From assembly GCA_017962125.1 (NCBI GenBank), contig JAGCVZ010000011.1, positions 1-64,000 of the forward strand: DNA of 64,000 nucleotides, in the 5' to 3' direction. A program made the translations under genes and the position numbers. The notes below the pieces were generated by a model that saw only the letters and a program-made list of their open reading frames with translations, ran no database searches and had not been told where the DNA came from. The number at the start of each line of letters is the position of its first letter. Positions within the stretch are counted from its first letter, which is position 1. Shown in pieces: positions 27,932 through 37,221 of this stretch. This DNA is from Alphaproteobacteria bacterium. Lineage in GTDB: Bacteria; Pseudomonadota; Alphaproteobacteria; Rs-D84.

Positions 27932-28367
27932 ATTAAACGCACTTATGCGCGACTTAGAATCAAAAGACTTCGCAACTACCGCCGGAACAGATATGCATTT
28001 ACGCATGTCTAAAATCGTTTTTCATGATGGCAATTTTATTGGCGACACAGATATAGTATCTAGCATAAAAAAAGACCCAGAATTACGCGAAATTATGGGG
28101 CCTCTTTCTCGCACCGAAGTTCCATTAGCAGGTTACATAAACGGCAAGTTTTTAAGTCGTCGTATTGATCGGCTTTATGTGAATTTAAAAACAAAAACGG
28201 TAATAGTTTTGGATTACAAAACCGATACAGACAAAAAAACATACTATGAAAAATACCACGTACAATTAAGCGAATACCAAGAACTATTAAAGCAAATATA
28301 TCCAAATTTTGATATCAAATGTAAAATTCTTTGGCTGTGCGATTTTACACTGGAAAATATAATATAA
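27918..28367 (+). CDS. addA: AddA C-terminal nuclease domain as a separate ORF
   Basis: The 149-residue product carries the PD-(D/E)xK-type nuclease motifs of AddA/RecB: GTDMH, EVPLAGY, RRIDRL, VLDYKTD and QLSEYQELL. It starts 14 bases inside the helicase frame, in a different reading frame, with an AGGA at 6 bases from the ATG. It therefore looks like a coupled second cistron and not a simple internal start. A frameshift of a once single AddA gene, in the genome or the assembly, gives the same picture. The overlap would allow both parts to be made in balance. Confidence 0.8.
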   Translation: MKQTKLNALMRDLESKDFATTAGTDMHLRMSKIVFHDGNFIGDTDIVSSIKKDPELREIMGPLSRTEVPLAGYINGKFLSRRIDRLYVNLKTKTVIVLDYKTDTDKKTYYEKYHVQLSEYQELLKQIYPNFDIKCKILWLCDFTLENII

Positions 28368-28387
28368 AAAGGTATCATTGCAAAGAT

Positions 28388-30040
28388 ATGCTTACACACA
28401 TAACAATTTTTAATATAGTTCTTATTGATAAACTGAACCTTGAATTTGGTTCTGGTTTAAACATTTTAACTGGCGAAACCGGTGCAGGGAAAAGTATATT
28501 ACTTGATGCATTGTCTCTTGCGCTTGGGGCGCGTTCAGATGTTGGACTTATTCGGCATGGGACAGATTCCGCATCAGTTACGGCGGAATTTGATTCGTGT
28601 CCATTGGGGGCTGTGTCAATTCTTGATGACTTGGGAATCGAACATAACGAAGCGATAATATTACGACGCACGCTTGGGACAGATGGTAAAAGTCGCGCAT
28701 GGATAAACGACACCCCAGTGTCTATCCGTGTTCTTAAATCTGTTGGCGATTTATTGTTGGAAATTCATGGTCAATTTGCAAACCACGCGTTACTTGATCC
28801 GGCAACACACCGCACAGCACTTGATAATTTTGCAACAAGGAATATCAATGGCTTTGAAACTATTTTGAAAAAAGTTGCAAAAACATATGACGAATACCAT
28901 TCAGCAACAAAAAAATTACAAGAAACACAAGATTTCCTTGAAAAAAATGTTACCGAACAGGAATACCTTGAACACAACATTGCAGAACTGCGCGCATTAA
29001 ATGTGCGCCCTGGCGAAGAAAACGAACTCGCAGACAAACGCACCGATATGATAAATGCCGAAAAGAACGCGGCAATTTTAGCGGATGCGGTTGCGGCAAT
29101 GGGACGTGGTGGCGATACATTGGACGCACAAATTTTCACAGTGGCGCACATTCTAGAACGGGTAAAAGGCGACCCAAATCCATATTCAGAACAAATTGAT
29201 AACTTGTATAATGCGGCGGAAATTGTTGCACGAGTGTCCGAAGAAATTGCACCAAATGAAATTGATACGGATACTGTGGATTCAATCGAAGAACGTCTTT
29301 TTGCAATTCGCGCCGCGGCGCGCAAGCATCATGTTGCGGCCGACGAATTGCCACAAAAATTGGTTGAAATGGAATCCCAGTTAAATACGATAACCAATTC
29401 AGATAACGAATTAAAACGATTAAAGTTGCTTGTTACAAAAACGCACGAAGCCTATCAAAACGCGGCACAAGAACTTACCAAACAACGCAAATACGCGGCA
29501 ACAGAATTGCGGGCACGATTGTTGTGCGAATTGCCGGATTTGAAACTTGGAAATGCGGATTTTAATGTAGAAATCACGCCACACGAACCATCGGCGACAG
29601 GTATGGACGATGTGCTGTTTATGATAAAAACAAACCCTGGCATGCCGTTTGCGCCATTACACCGTGCGGCATCGGGTGGCGAACTTGCGCGTTTGATGCT
29701 TGCCATGCGCGTGGTTTTGGCGGACAATGATGCTTCACATACTTTTGTTTTTGATGAAGTTGACACTGGAATCAGCGGCGCAACCGCAAGTGCAGTGGGC
29801 AGCCGTTTAAATCGCCTTGCACAAGATTCCCAGGCCATTGTTATAACCCATTCGGCCCAGGTTGCAGGCTTTGCCGACCATCATTTCAAAATAGAAAAAA
29901 CAACAAACGACGAAACCACTATAACCAGTGTTCGTGAAATTACCGGCGATGAAAAATTAAACGAAATTGCGCGTATAATCAGTGGTGCGGAAATAACCCC
30001 TGAATCCGTCGCCACCGCAAGGACATTACTGAAGGAGTAA
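28388..30040 (+). CDS. recN: DNA repair protein RecN
   Basis: SMC-like ATPase of double-strand break repair. From the ATG at 28388 (MLTHITIFNIVLIDKL) the product is 550 residues, normal for RecN. It shows GETGAGKS (Walker A), two coiled-coil arms, the ABC signature SGGELARLMLA and FDEVDTGISG (Walker B and D-loop). It follows the split addA by 20 bases, so the repair genes probably form one operon. The frame extends upstream to 28331, but that overlaps the nuclease ORF and adds no domain. Confidence 0.95.
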   Translation: MLTHITIFNIVLIDKLNLEFGSGLNILTGETGAGKSILLDALSLALGARSDVGLIRHGTDSASVTAEFDSCPLGAVSILDDLGIEHNEAIILRRTLGTDGKSRAWINDTPVSIRVLKSVGDLLLEIHGQFANHALLDPATHRTALDNFATRNINGFETILKKVAKTYDEYHSATKKLQETQDFLEKNVTEQEYLEHNIAELRALNVRPGEENELADKRTDMINAEKNAAILADAVAAMGRGGDTLDAQIFTVAHILERVKGDPNPYSEQIDNLYNAAEIVARVSEEIAPNEIDTDTVDSIEERLFAIRAAARKHHVAADELPQKLVEMESQLNTITNSDNELKRLKLLVTKTHEAYQNAAQELTKQRKYAATELRARLLCELPDLKLGNADFNVEITPHEPSATGMDDVLFMIKTNPGMPFAPLHRAASGGELARLMLAMRVVLADNDASHTFVFDEVDTGISGATASAVGSRLNRLAQDSQAIVITHSAQVAGFADHHFKIEKTTNDETTITSVREITGDEKLNEIARIISGAEITPESVATARTLLKE

Positions 30041-30044
30041 TGTT

Positions 30045-30425
30045 ATGATATATACAGGCTATTGGTCAAAAACCAAAGAGTATGAACAAAACGGTCTGAC
30101 CCCGGTTGGAATATCTGGGTGGACACCTGACGGATATACAGGAAGAACATATAAAAAATTGGCGCCGAAGTATTCATGGTGGAAGGAATGGCACGACAAA
30201 AAATTATCTGAGGCATGGTACACCGCGAAATATAATGAAACTGTATTGGCCACACTCAATCCAATCGTGGTGGCAACCGAAATTCAAAGTTTTGGAAAGG
30301 ATGTCGTTTTACTTTGTTTTGAAACGCCAGAAAAATTTTGTCATCGACATATTGTGGCACAATGGTTAAATAAAAAAGCCAATCTTGATGTACAAGAATA
30401 CGATTTGATAAAAAATCAAAAATAA
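30045..30425 (+). CDS. DUF488-family protein
   Basis: A 126-residue product with the family hallmarks: MIYTGYWSK at the start, a WWKEWHDKKLS segment and CFETPEKFCHRHIVAQWL, with the conserved Cys-His-Arg. DUF488 proteins are of uncertain function and are related to phosphatase-like or rhodanese-like folds. GGAG precedes the ATG and the gap to recN is 4 bases, so it belongs to the addA-recN operon. Confidence 0.8.
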   Translation: MIYTGYWSKTKEYEQNGLTPVGISGWTPDGYTGRTYKKLAPKYSWWKEWHDKKLSEAWYTAKYNETVLATLNPIVVATEIQSFGKDVVLLCFETPEKFCHRHIVAQWLNKKANLDVQEYDLIKNQK

Positions 30426-30427
30426 AT

Positions 30428-31663
30428 CTACAGATTTAAAACCCCATCTGCGAATTCAACCGATGCTATTTTGGGCACACCAGTGGCACTTGATATAATC
30501 GCGCCGTCCGCCGCACGCGCAATGGCGTAACCGCGGTTTAGCACATTTTTATACCCCAATGAATTCAGCATTTGCCCCATATGTTCCAATACGCGCCACA
30601 TGTTCAACATTTTATTGTTTAGTATATCGGGCATGCGCGCGACAATTTCCATTTTATGTTTGGCATCCGTCATTTTTGCATTTATTATAACCCCCAGTGT
30701 TCGCGTGATATCATCAATTCTTTGCATCCGTTCCATCAGCATTTGCCGCGGGCTTTTTATATTTATGTTGTCGATTTTTTGTTCAAGGTTTACAAAGCGC
30801 GTAGCAAAGCCCACTGACAATCGATGCCCCAGGTTTTCCAGGTCTTGAACGAGAGATATTTTTGTTGGCACAACGGCTTCGGCCGCGCCAGTCGGTGTTG
30901 GTGCACGAAAATCCGCCGCGAAATCAACCAACATCCAATCTGGTTCATGTCCAACGCCCGTTATAACCGGAATCTTGCTATTTGCAACCGCGCGCACAAC
31001 GATTTCTTCGGAAAAAGGCAGCAAATCTTCCAATGCCCCGCCACCGCGCGCCACAATTATAACATCAACATTTTTCGCACAATTAAAGTATTCAACGCCA
31101 GCCGCAACCTCCGCCGCTGCGGTCGTCCCTTGAACGGTCGCAGGATACAAAATCACATGCACAGGAAATCGTTCACGCAGGCGGTTCTGAATATCTTGGA
31201 ACGCAGCACCGGTCGGACTTGTCACCACACCGATTGTTGTTGGTAATTTCGGCAACGGCTTTTTACGCGATGCATCGAACAACCCTTCGGCCGCCAATTT
31301 TTGTTTGCGTTCTTCAAGCATTTTAAGGATTGCACCAACGCCCGCCATTTCAATACTTGATGCCACAATCTGATAATTGCTGCGCGCCGGATAGGTCGTA
31401 AGTTTTCCGGTAATTATAACCTCCAACCCATCGGACAGCGCAAAATTCACTGGTGTTCCGCGCCAAATAATGACAGACATTGCGGCACCAGAATCCTTTA
31501 TCGTCATATACATATGCCCCGAAGTCGCGCGCGTAATTTGCGACAGTTCACCACGAATCTTTATAACCGGGAACGCGGTTTCAACCACGCTTTTAAGCAA
31601 TGCCGAAGCATCGGTTACGGAAAAAATCGTATCGGGTTTAACAAACGGTTCCGGTTTTTGCAT
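30428..31663 (-). CDS. xseA: Exodeoxyribonuclease VII large subunit
   Basis: Single-strand exonuclease subunit, 411 residues, of normal length. The N-terminal OB-fold (VKIRGELSQITRATSGHMYMTIKD) is intact, followed by the catalytic domain with GVVTSPTGAAFQDI, VARGGGALEDLLPFSEE and GVGHEPDWMLVDFAADFRAPTPTGAAE. A coiled-coil C-terminus ends in the NRGYAIA segment. It is convergent with the DUF488 gene by 2 bases. The xseB partner is not in the window. Confidence 0.95.
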   Translation of the reverse strand: MQKPEPFVKPDTIFSVTDASALLKSVVETAFPVIKIRGELSQITRATSGHMYMTIKDSGAAMSVIIWRGTPVNFALSDGLEVIITGKLTTYPARSNYQIVASSIEMAGVGAILKMLEERKQKLAAEGLFDASRKKPLPKLPTTIGVVTSPTGAAFQDIQNRLRERFPVHVILYPATVQGTTAAAEVAAGVEYFNCAKNVDVIIVARGGGALEDLLPFSEEIVVRAVANSKIPVITGVGHEPDWMLVDFAADFRAPTPTGAAEAVVPTKISLVQDLENLGHRLSVGFATRFVNLEQKIDNINIKSPRQMLMERMQRIDDITRTLGVIINAKMTDAKHKMEIVARMPDILNNKMLNMWRVLEHMGQMLNSLGYKNVLNRGYAIARAADGAIISSATGVPKIASVEFADGVLNL

Positions 31664-31745
31664 AGTTTAACCTTTTTCTATGTCTAAATTATTATCAAAC
31701 TCCGAAAAAATTGCAATCCTTTAATTATCGTGATACAATAATGAC

Positions 31746-32660
31746 ATGTTAAACGATGCTCAACAGATAAACACAAATAATCCACGCGAAAGTCGCGTCG
31801 TTTCAGATGGTAATTATGTAATAAAAACGCCTGTATCCACAAACAAATCCCATATCGCCGAATGGTTGCGAAAACAGCACTATGCAAATATGGTTGTTGG
31901 GAATTTATTGGCATATAAAGACAAAGTTGGCGGGTATTTTATACCAAAAATTATAAATATTTCAGATGGCGAAAATCCATCGGTTCGCGAGGAGCGTGTT
32001 CGCGGTGACCCAATAACCGCCGAATATTTTGCTAAATTATTGCCAGAGCAACAAGAATCGATATATAAAAATTTTTCCAACTTTTTACATGATATAAACC
32101 ATTGCAATCCTGTACATGATTTGGAGTATCAACTTGGCAATGGTTTTGCAGATATTATCGAAAAAACAAAATCATACTTACTCAAAGAAGACATTATAAA
32201 AATCACACAGGCCTATGAATTGTTTAAATCACACCAAGAAATGGTCGCATCATTTGTGTTCGCGCACGGCGATATGAATGAAAACAATATCTTTTATGAC
32301 AAAGATACGGATACATTATCAATCATAGATTTCGCAGAGGCAAAATATGAAAGCGCGGATTACATGTTTAACCACGATGTTGCAAAACTTACGTGGCTGG
32401 ACACAAATAAACTAATTCAAGAATATGCGAAAATATCGCCATATATAAGAATAAAAAGCAATCCAGATATGTTGAAATTATTTAATGACTTGCGGTCGAT
32501 TCAATGGACGGGTGAATCGTTAATTGCACAACCCAAAAATTCAAAAATCTATATGATGATGCTACACGAAAACATAACCAAACTTGAGAAAGATTACGTA
32601 TCTATCATAGAATATATAAAGAATTCAAAACAATTTCACGAAGCGCGACGCAGTTTATAA
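31746..32660 (+). CDS. APH/choline-kinase-like phosphotransferase
   Basis: A 304-residue protein with the aminoglycoside-phosphotransferase catalytic signature FAHGDMNENNIFYD (HGDxxxxN) and the metal-binding Asp in SIIDFAEA. The N-terminal lobe has DGNYVIKTP with the ATP-contact Lys. Substrates of such kinases include choline, homoserine, sugars and antibiotics; the sequence does not say which. Its 3' end overlaps the convergent tsaD by 6 bases. It stands alone on its strand. Confidence 0.75.
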   Translation: MLNDAQQINTNNPRESRVVSDGNYVIKTPVSTNKSHIAEWLRKQHYANMVVGNLLAYKDKVGGYFIPKIINISDGENPSVREERVRGDPITAEYFAKLLPEQQESIYKNFSNFLHDINHCNPVHDLEYQLGNGFADIIEKTKSYLLKEDIIKITQAYELFKSHQEMVASFVFAHGDMNENNIFYDKDTDTLSIIDFAEAKYESADYMFNHDVAKLTWLDTNKLIQEYAKISPYIRIKSNPDMLKLFNDLRSIQWTGESLIAQPKNSKIYMMMLHENITKLEKDYVSIIEYIKNSKQFHEARRSL

Positions 32661-33776
32661 TTCTGTCAATGGCCAACGCGGGCGCGGCGCAATCGGTTCG
32701 TGGACGATTTTGCCGACACGATAGTTTTCAATTCCTGCCCATGCAATCATTGCACCATTATCAGTACACAAATTCATCGGTGGCGCAGCAAAAATCATAT
32801 TGTGCCGGTGCGCCAAATCTTCCATTGCGCCACGTATAGCACTGTTTTTTGCAACGCCACCTGCAACAACCAATGTTTTTGGTGCGCATGCACGAACAAC
32901 CGGTGACTTCATTGCGTTGTTTAGGCGGTTTATAATACAATCGACGACCGATGCCTGAAACGATGCACAAAAATCATTTATAAACTCATCAGAATAGGGC
33001 GGTTCTTGTTTTGCCAACATCGCACGCGCCGCAGTTTTAATACCGCTAAACGAAAAATCACAACCCGGTTTGTCGGTCAACGGTCGCGGAAAATCAAAGG
33101 CTCGCGGGTTGCCCAACTTTGCGCATTTATCAACAATCGGCCCGCCGGGATACCCAAGTCCCAACATCTTTGCAACTTTATCAAATGCTTCACCGGCACT
33201 ATCGTCCAATGTTTGACCAATCATTTCATATTGCCCAACACCACGCACCAATAAAATCTGACAATGCCCGCCGGACGCAAGCATAAGCAAATACGGAAAT
33301 TCCACATCGACATTTGCCCGCATATCGTCCGCCGTTGTCGCGCATAGGCGTGGCACCAATGCGTGCCCTTCTAAGTGATTCACAGCGACAAGTGGTTTGC
33401 CGGTTGCCTGGGCCATGCCGGTCGCCGCCATCCACCCAACCAAGACCCCACCAATCAACCCCGGACCCGCGGTCGCCGCGATAACATTAATATCATCTAA
33501 TGCTTTGCCCGCACGCGAAAGCGCAAGATTTATTACTTCATCAATGGCCAATATATGTGCACGTGCCGCCAATTCCGGAACCACACCACCGTACTTTTGA
33601 TGTTCTGGAATTTGCGAATAAATTATATGTGAAAGAACATTTTTATTTGAATCAACAATCGCCGCACTGGTTTCATCACACGAAGATTCAATTCCAAGGC
33701 ATAAGGTCGCACCCGCCGTCAAAGCACCGCTTGCGACCGCGCCCATATCCATTTTTATAATTGTATCGTTTGTCAT
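32655..33776 (-). CDS. tsaD: tRNA threonylcarbamoyltransferase TsaD
   Basis: Catalytic subunit of t6A37 synthesis. The 373-residue product has the ASKHA fold elements GIESSCDETSAAIV and the metal site NHLEGHALV, then LLMLASGGHCQILLV and the late SIRGAMED/CTDNGAMIAWAG segments. The N-terminus is extended by about 24 residues relative to most TsaD; the ATG at 33776 or in-frame ATGs at 33752 and 33746 are possible starts. It overlaps the upstream DUF1460 gene by 4 bases, as in a coupled operon. MtaB (5816-7072) acts on the product. Confidence 0.95.
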   Translation of the reverse strand: MTNDTIIKMDMGAVASGALTAGATLCLGIESSCDETSAAIVDSNKNVLSHIIYSQIPEHQKYGGVVPELAARAHILAIDEVINLALSRAGKALDDINVIAATAGPGLIGGVLVGWMAATGMAQATGKPLVAVNHLEGHALVPRLCATTADDMRANVDVEFPYLLMLASGGHCQILLVRGVGQYEMIGQTLDDSAGEAFDKVAKMLGLGYPGGPIVDKCAKLGNPRAFDFPRPLTDKPGCDFSFSGIKTAARAMLAKQEPPYSDEFINDFCASFQASVVDCIINRLNNAMKSPVVRACAPKTLVVAGGVAKNSAIRGAMEDLAHRHNMIFAAPPMNLCTDNGAMIAWAGIENYRVGKIVHEPIAPRPRWPLTEL

Positions 33777-34465
33777 TTTTTTATTTCCAGAATTATTATA
33801 CCTAAATTTTTTTCGCTTTTCATCATTCTATGTATATATTTTTGAAAGTCAACATCAACAACCGCACCTGACCCACGTGATGCATGACGCAAAATGCCAC
33901 CAGGCAACAACAACCCCATATGGCGAACCGCTAAATCCGTACCAATTTTATCGCGAATTTTTGGGTTGTTGCGCAGGGATAAAACCACAACCGGTCGTTG
34001 AATACGAATATCCGTAGCATACTTATACGGAATATATTCCAAACGCACAGTGCGTGGTGTAAAGTCAGTATTTATTTTGTGTGTCTTTTTGAACCAATTC
34101 TTTTTGTCAATTAAAACAGTGTGTACGACAACAGGCGCATAACGACTACTAACATTTTGAACAATATCAGAATTATTTGAAAGCCAATCTGTTTCAATAA
34201 AATGATTTCTATTGACAAAGTCTGGCCTGCCATCAGAATATCTAATTTTATTTAATTTTTCAAGACTGCCATCCGCTAAAACTGTTTCTACAAAAGTCGT
34301 ACAATCAAACGCATCAAATCGTATAAGCGGGTCTGTATCAGGCGCAACGCCTTCCCCTAATGGATCGTTCACATATTTGACTCCCAAATACTTGGCACCA
34401 AAATCACCACTACAACCGTCACATGCGCATCCAAACAAAACAAACAGAAGTATTACGCGCCACAT
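33773..34465 (-). CDS. DUF1460 (NlpC/P60-like) putative lipoprotein
   Basis: The 230-residue product has a signal sequence with a lipobox-like LFGC. The DUF1460 core DCTTFVETVL holds the probable catalytic Cys, with YVNDPLGEG, FVNRNHFIETDW and RHMGLLL holding the likely catalytic His. The family is thought to cleave peptidoglycan stem peptides or amidase-type bonds. It is translationally coupled to tsaD (4-base overlap) and shares one base with the small upstream membrane gene, so all three probably share a transcript. Confidence 0.78.
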   Translation of the reverse strand: MWRVILLFVLFGCACDGCSGDFGAKYLGVKYVNDPLGEGVAPDTDPLIRFDAFDCTTFVETVLADGSLEKLNKIRYSDGRPDFVNRNHFIETDWLSNNSDIVQNVSSRYAPVVVHTVLIDKKNWFKKTHKINTDFTPRTVRLEYIPYKYATDIRIQRPVVVLSLRNNPKIRDKIGTDLAVRHMGLLLPGGILRHASRGSGAVVDVDFQKYIHRMMKSEKNLGIIILEIKK

Positions 34466-34776
34466 TACATATTATTCTTTAATTGCATGCCGACAAAACA
34501 AAGTTCCATTGCATCACGCACCGGCATATCCGCCGAATCTGGCAAAGTTGCCATTTTATCAACACACGCAACCAGCAAATCAAGATTGTTTTCAGATGCA
34601 GTTAAAACCCGTGCTGCAGTAATACGACGTTCAACCGTTGCACCACGCCAATCCTTTAGATGCGCACTTTCCAAAGCGGCATCCTTTCTTGGCAAAGTAA
34701 AGAATACAAAAATTGCCAAAAGCAACACCCCAACACCAAGAGTAAAAATCATACCACGAACAAGAATTTTTTTCAT
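34465..34776 (-). CDS. Small single-pass membrane protein of unknown function
   Basis: The 103-residue product has one N-terminal hydrophobic segment (FTLGVGVLLLAIFVFF) with a positive start, so it is an inner-membrane or exported protein. The rest is hydrophilic and has two Cys. I recognise no family. It lies 16 bases after the DUF2155 gene and abuts the DUF1460 gene, so it is part of the same operon and possibly an envelope factor. Confidence 0.6.
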   Translation of the reverse strand: MKKILVRGMIFTLGVGVLLLAIFVFFTLPRKDAALESAHLKDWRGATVERRITAARVLTASENNLDLLVACVDKMATLPDSADMPVRDAMELCFVGMQLKNNM

Positions 34777-34792
34777 CCGCGCCCCCTTTTAA

Positions 34793-35143
34793 TTATTCAC
34801 ACCGCACCAACCAAACATCATAATCGGCATTTTGAACCGGATTTTTCCCAGGATTATTCCGATTCATCCAATTGCTATAAAACATTTCCCCATCAGATTT
34901 TGAAATTTCGGTAAAAGCATAGAAATTTTCCGCATCGAATGGGTCAGATTGCTTGCACGCCCGCACAGTTATGTTTAATTTTTCAAAAACAACCGCCCGA
35001 CCCACTGGTGCCGTAATGGTCTGAGTCTTGCCGGCGGCCTTGTTCATAACCTGAAGCACCGCGGTATCACGATCAATATATGCATGCGCCCCAAACGCGG
35101 CAAACACAACCAATAAAGGAACAATTATCTTTCTCATACTCAC
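34793..35143 (-). CDS. DUF2155 secreted protein
   Basis: The 116-residue product has a signal peptide ending AHA-YID. The DUF2155 core is LQVMNKAAGKTQTITAPVGR, then VRACKQSDPFDAENFYAFTE and WMNRNNPGKNPVQNADYDVW. This family is common in alphaproteobacteria and functionally uncharacterised. It is the first gene of a minus-strand operon that runs to tsaD. Confidence 0.82.
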   Translation of the reverse strand: MSMRKIIVPLLVVFAAFGAHAYIDRDTAVLQVMNKAAGKTQTITAPVGRAVVFEKLNITVRACKQSDPFDAENFYAFTEISKSDGEMFYSNWMNRNNPGKNPVQNADYDVWLVRCE

Positions 35144-35243
35144 ATGCTAGCCCCACATTGGCGTTAAGTCAAATTGAAAATTTTGTTTATTTTATCCTTG
35201 ACCGTCCGTGATTTTGTGGTATTTATACAAAAAAGGAGCAAAA

Positions 35244-35777
35244 ATGGCGAATAACGATAATTTTGAAAAAGAAAAAATACAATCTGATGACCCAATAATT
35301 CAAAAATGTTTGGATATTATCCGTAATAAAAATGTCATAGTTAAAGATTTGAGTGGCGAAGAATTTTATCGTGTTTATATCGGTGACGAATACCAGTTTT
35401 CATTTCATAAATATGATGAGTTTGACGAATACCAGATAGGCATAGATTTTAAGGATTGGTTTTTTTACAAGAAAAGACCAGATCTAGAAGAACTGTATAG
35501 ATTGTGTGTTGCCAAATATAATGAACAGGCATTAAAAAAAGAAGAAAAGACAGGCAGGAAACCCCTGACCCGGGGACAACGAACCGGTATTTTATTTATG
35601 TCGTGGGGATTGTTTATTATAGCTATAGGTATAATAGACTATGTAGACTTTAAAAAAACGCAACGCGTGAATAAACAGGTTGAAGCATTTGAAAAGACTC
35701 TGCCAGCAGAGTACTTGGAATATAAACAGGCGGTCGAACACTACCGCGATAGTTTAATGCACACCAAAGGCCGGTAA
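35244..35777 (+). CDS. Uncharacterised single-pass membrane protein
   Basis: From the ATG at 35244 (AAAGGAG upstream) the product is 177 residues. The first 120 are soluble and acidic with many Tyr and Phe. A single hydrophobic segment ILFMSWGLFIIAIGII lies near residue 120, followed by a charged coiled-coil tail. I do not recognise a family. It starts a run of small genes with very similar ribosome binding sites. Confidence 0.6.
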   Translation: MANNDNFEKEKIQSDDPIIQKCLDIIRNKNVIVKDLSGEEFYRVYIGDEYQFSFHKYDEFDEYQIGIDFKDWFFYKKRPDLEELYRLCVAKYNEQALKKEEKTGRKPLTRGQRTGILFMSWGLFIIAIGIIDYVDFKKTQRVNKQVEAFEKTLPAEYLEYKQAVEHYRDSLMHTKGR

Positions 35778-35797
35778 AAATAAAAAAGGAGTGAAAG

Positions 35798-35947
35798 ATG
35801 GCTCAAAATAATAAACACAATTATGTTAATTATGTTGATATGGGTGATGGTTGGTTTGTCCCAGAAATAAACGTCGCTTCTTTGTTTGAAAAGGAACTTG
35901 ATAAGAAATTGAAGTTCTTGGTGGGTGCCATGGAAAAGAAAAAATAA
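35798..35947 (+). CDS. Small 49-residue protein
   Basis: The open frame is short but has AAGGAG 5 bases before the ATG and a coding-like composition. It reads MAQNNKHNYVNYVDMGDGWF and ends in a Lys-rich tail. It sits in tandem between two small unknown genes (20 and 13 bases), so translation is likely. No family is recognised. Confidence 0.5.
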   Translation: MAQNNKHNYVNYVDMGDGWFVPEINVASLFEKELDKKLKFLVGAMEKKK

Positions 35948-35960
35948 AAAAGGATAAAAA

Positions 35961-36581
35961 ATGTCATCTTGGTTTTGGGATGATTGTGGTGGTATGTCAG
36001 ATTTTCAACAGGAGTATGTTGCAGCATTCCTGGATGGTAAAATGCCCGATTTAATGAACGAAATTATGGAAACCGCTGAAAAGTTCAACAATGATGTTTG
36101 TAAATCTGATATTCCAAATACAGAATACATAACAATAAACGCCAATGGTATCTTTGTTGGTGGTAAACCTGCGACGCATTATCGTGGTGAAGAAATACAG
36201 TCCTCGGACTTTGCGATTAGCATTTTTGGTTCCATACAAAGAGAAATCAATCCAAATGTTCAAGAATTACATGTTTTGTCATCTGAAACCAGGGGGCATC
36301 GTGCGCAAACAGGGAAACCAAGTGCTAAACATGGCGAAAACGCGTGGTATCGTGTAAAGTTTAATGATGGAACATCTGATTGGGTTTTTCTTTCCTCACA
36401 AGGCAGTGGCCCAAGTTGTGCACGAATTTGCGCATATATTTGTGCGGATGATGCCCGCTATTCCCATCAGTTTCTTCCTGTGATATCGCCAAGCAAGTCA
36501 GAAAAACCGGAAGAAACGCTGTCCGCTTGCGAAAGAATAAAAAGATTTTTTGATAAAAAATCAACCGAAATCCAAAAATAA
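35961..36581 (+). CDS. Uncharacterised 206-residue protein
   Basis: The product starts MSSWFWDDCGGMSDFQQEYV and has no signal peptide or membrane segment. Cysteines are spaced as CARICAYIC near the middle of the C-terminal half. An AAAGGAT site precedes the ATG. It follows the 49-residue gene by 13 bases. No family is recognised, and the function is unknown. Confidence 0.55.
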   Translation: MSSWFWDDCGGMSDFQQEYVAAFLDGKMPDLMNEIMETAEKFNNDVCKSDIPNTEYITINANGIFVGGKPATHYRGEEIQSSDFAISIFGSIQREINPNVQELHVLSSETRGHRAQTGKPSAKHGENAWYRVKFNDGTSDWVFLSSQGSGPSCARICAYICADDARYSHQFLPVISPSKSEKPEETLSACERIKRFFDKKSTEIQK

Positions 36582-36594
36582 AAAGGAAAATAAA

Positions 36595-36627
36595 AATGTC
36601 TGAAAAAATTGAAGACAAAAACCAATA
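36595..36627 (+). CDS. Possible 10-codon mini-ORF
   Basis: ATG at 36595 preceded by AAAGGAAAATAAAA reads MSEKIEDKNQ and stops. It has the same spacing and ribosome binding site as its neighbours and could be a small peptide or the remains of a fourth gene in the run. Confidence 0.25.
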
Positions 36628-36694
36628 AAAAGGTACATTATTTACACTTGAGCCAAAATATAAAACAGGAATTATGTTTTTTTGTGCCTACAAC

Positions 36695-36723
36695 TTGACA
36701 ATATATAATTTTTGTATTATTTT
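36695..36723 (+). promoter_or_regulatory. Promoter before the Cys-rich gene at 36754
   Basis: A perfect TTGACA (36695-36700), 17-base spacer and TATTTT (36718-36723), 30 bases before the ATG at 36754. Confidence 0.6.
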
Positions 36724-36753
36724 TGGTAGTAAATAAGACAAAAGGAGCAAAAT

Positions 36754-37134
36754 ATGCTTGTAAATTTGTATGTGCGTTTGCTTGTAACACGCTGGAAATG
36801 TGAACGAGCGGGGGAAGTAGTGTCAAATCTTACGGACGAACAACTTAAAGACAAAGCCCCAAAAGAAAAAAAATTTAGGTTGGTCCGAATGTCTGATGGT
36901 CAATCATTTTTTATAGAGGTTCCGGCGCCTGCTAGATGTATGAGTGGAAATTGTATATGTCCACTTTTTAAACGTGGTTCATCGTGCGGACAACGGGATT
37001 GCGACGGCTATGAAGTCCAGCACCACTATGCTCGTGCATACAACGTATTCGGAAAAAGACTTAACAAATACATACAGACAAAAGAAGCGTTGGACGAACG
37101 TTTAAAACGTTTGTATCGCGTATTTGGCAAATAA
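36754..37134 (+). CDS. Small Cys-rich protein, possible zinc binder
   Basis: A 126-residue basic product preceded by AAAGGAG. The middle has CMSGNCICPLF and CGQRDCDGYEV, six cysteines in about 28 residues, which suggests a metal-binding knuckle. Both flanks are charged helices. It has its own promoter, and no family is recognised. The Cys arrangement is reminiscent of the four small Cys proteins at 38659-39618, but I see no full alignment. Confidence 0.55.
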   Translation: MLVNLYVRLLVTRWKCERAGEVVSNLTDEQLKDKAPKEKKFRLVRMSDGQSFFIEVPAPARCMSGNCICPLFKRGSSCGQRDCDGYEVQHHYARAYNVFGKRLNKYIQTKEALDERLKRLYRVFGK

Positions 37135-37221
37135 TCATACAAATAAAAACGTCGGTTAAAAAAATTTTACCTATAAAACCGATTTTATGATATAATTCTC
37201 CTGTTATCGCAGGGGATTTTT

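Noticed and set aside
28771-29325. 184-codon frame on the - strand
   Set aside because: Antisense to recN with no supporting signals.
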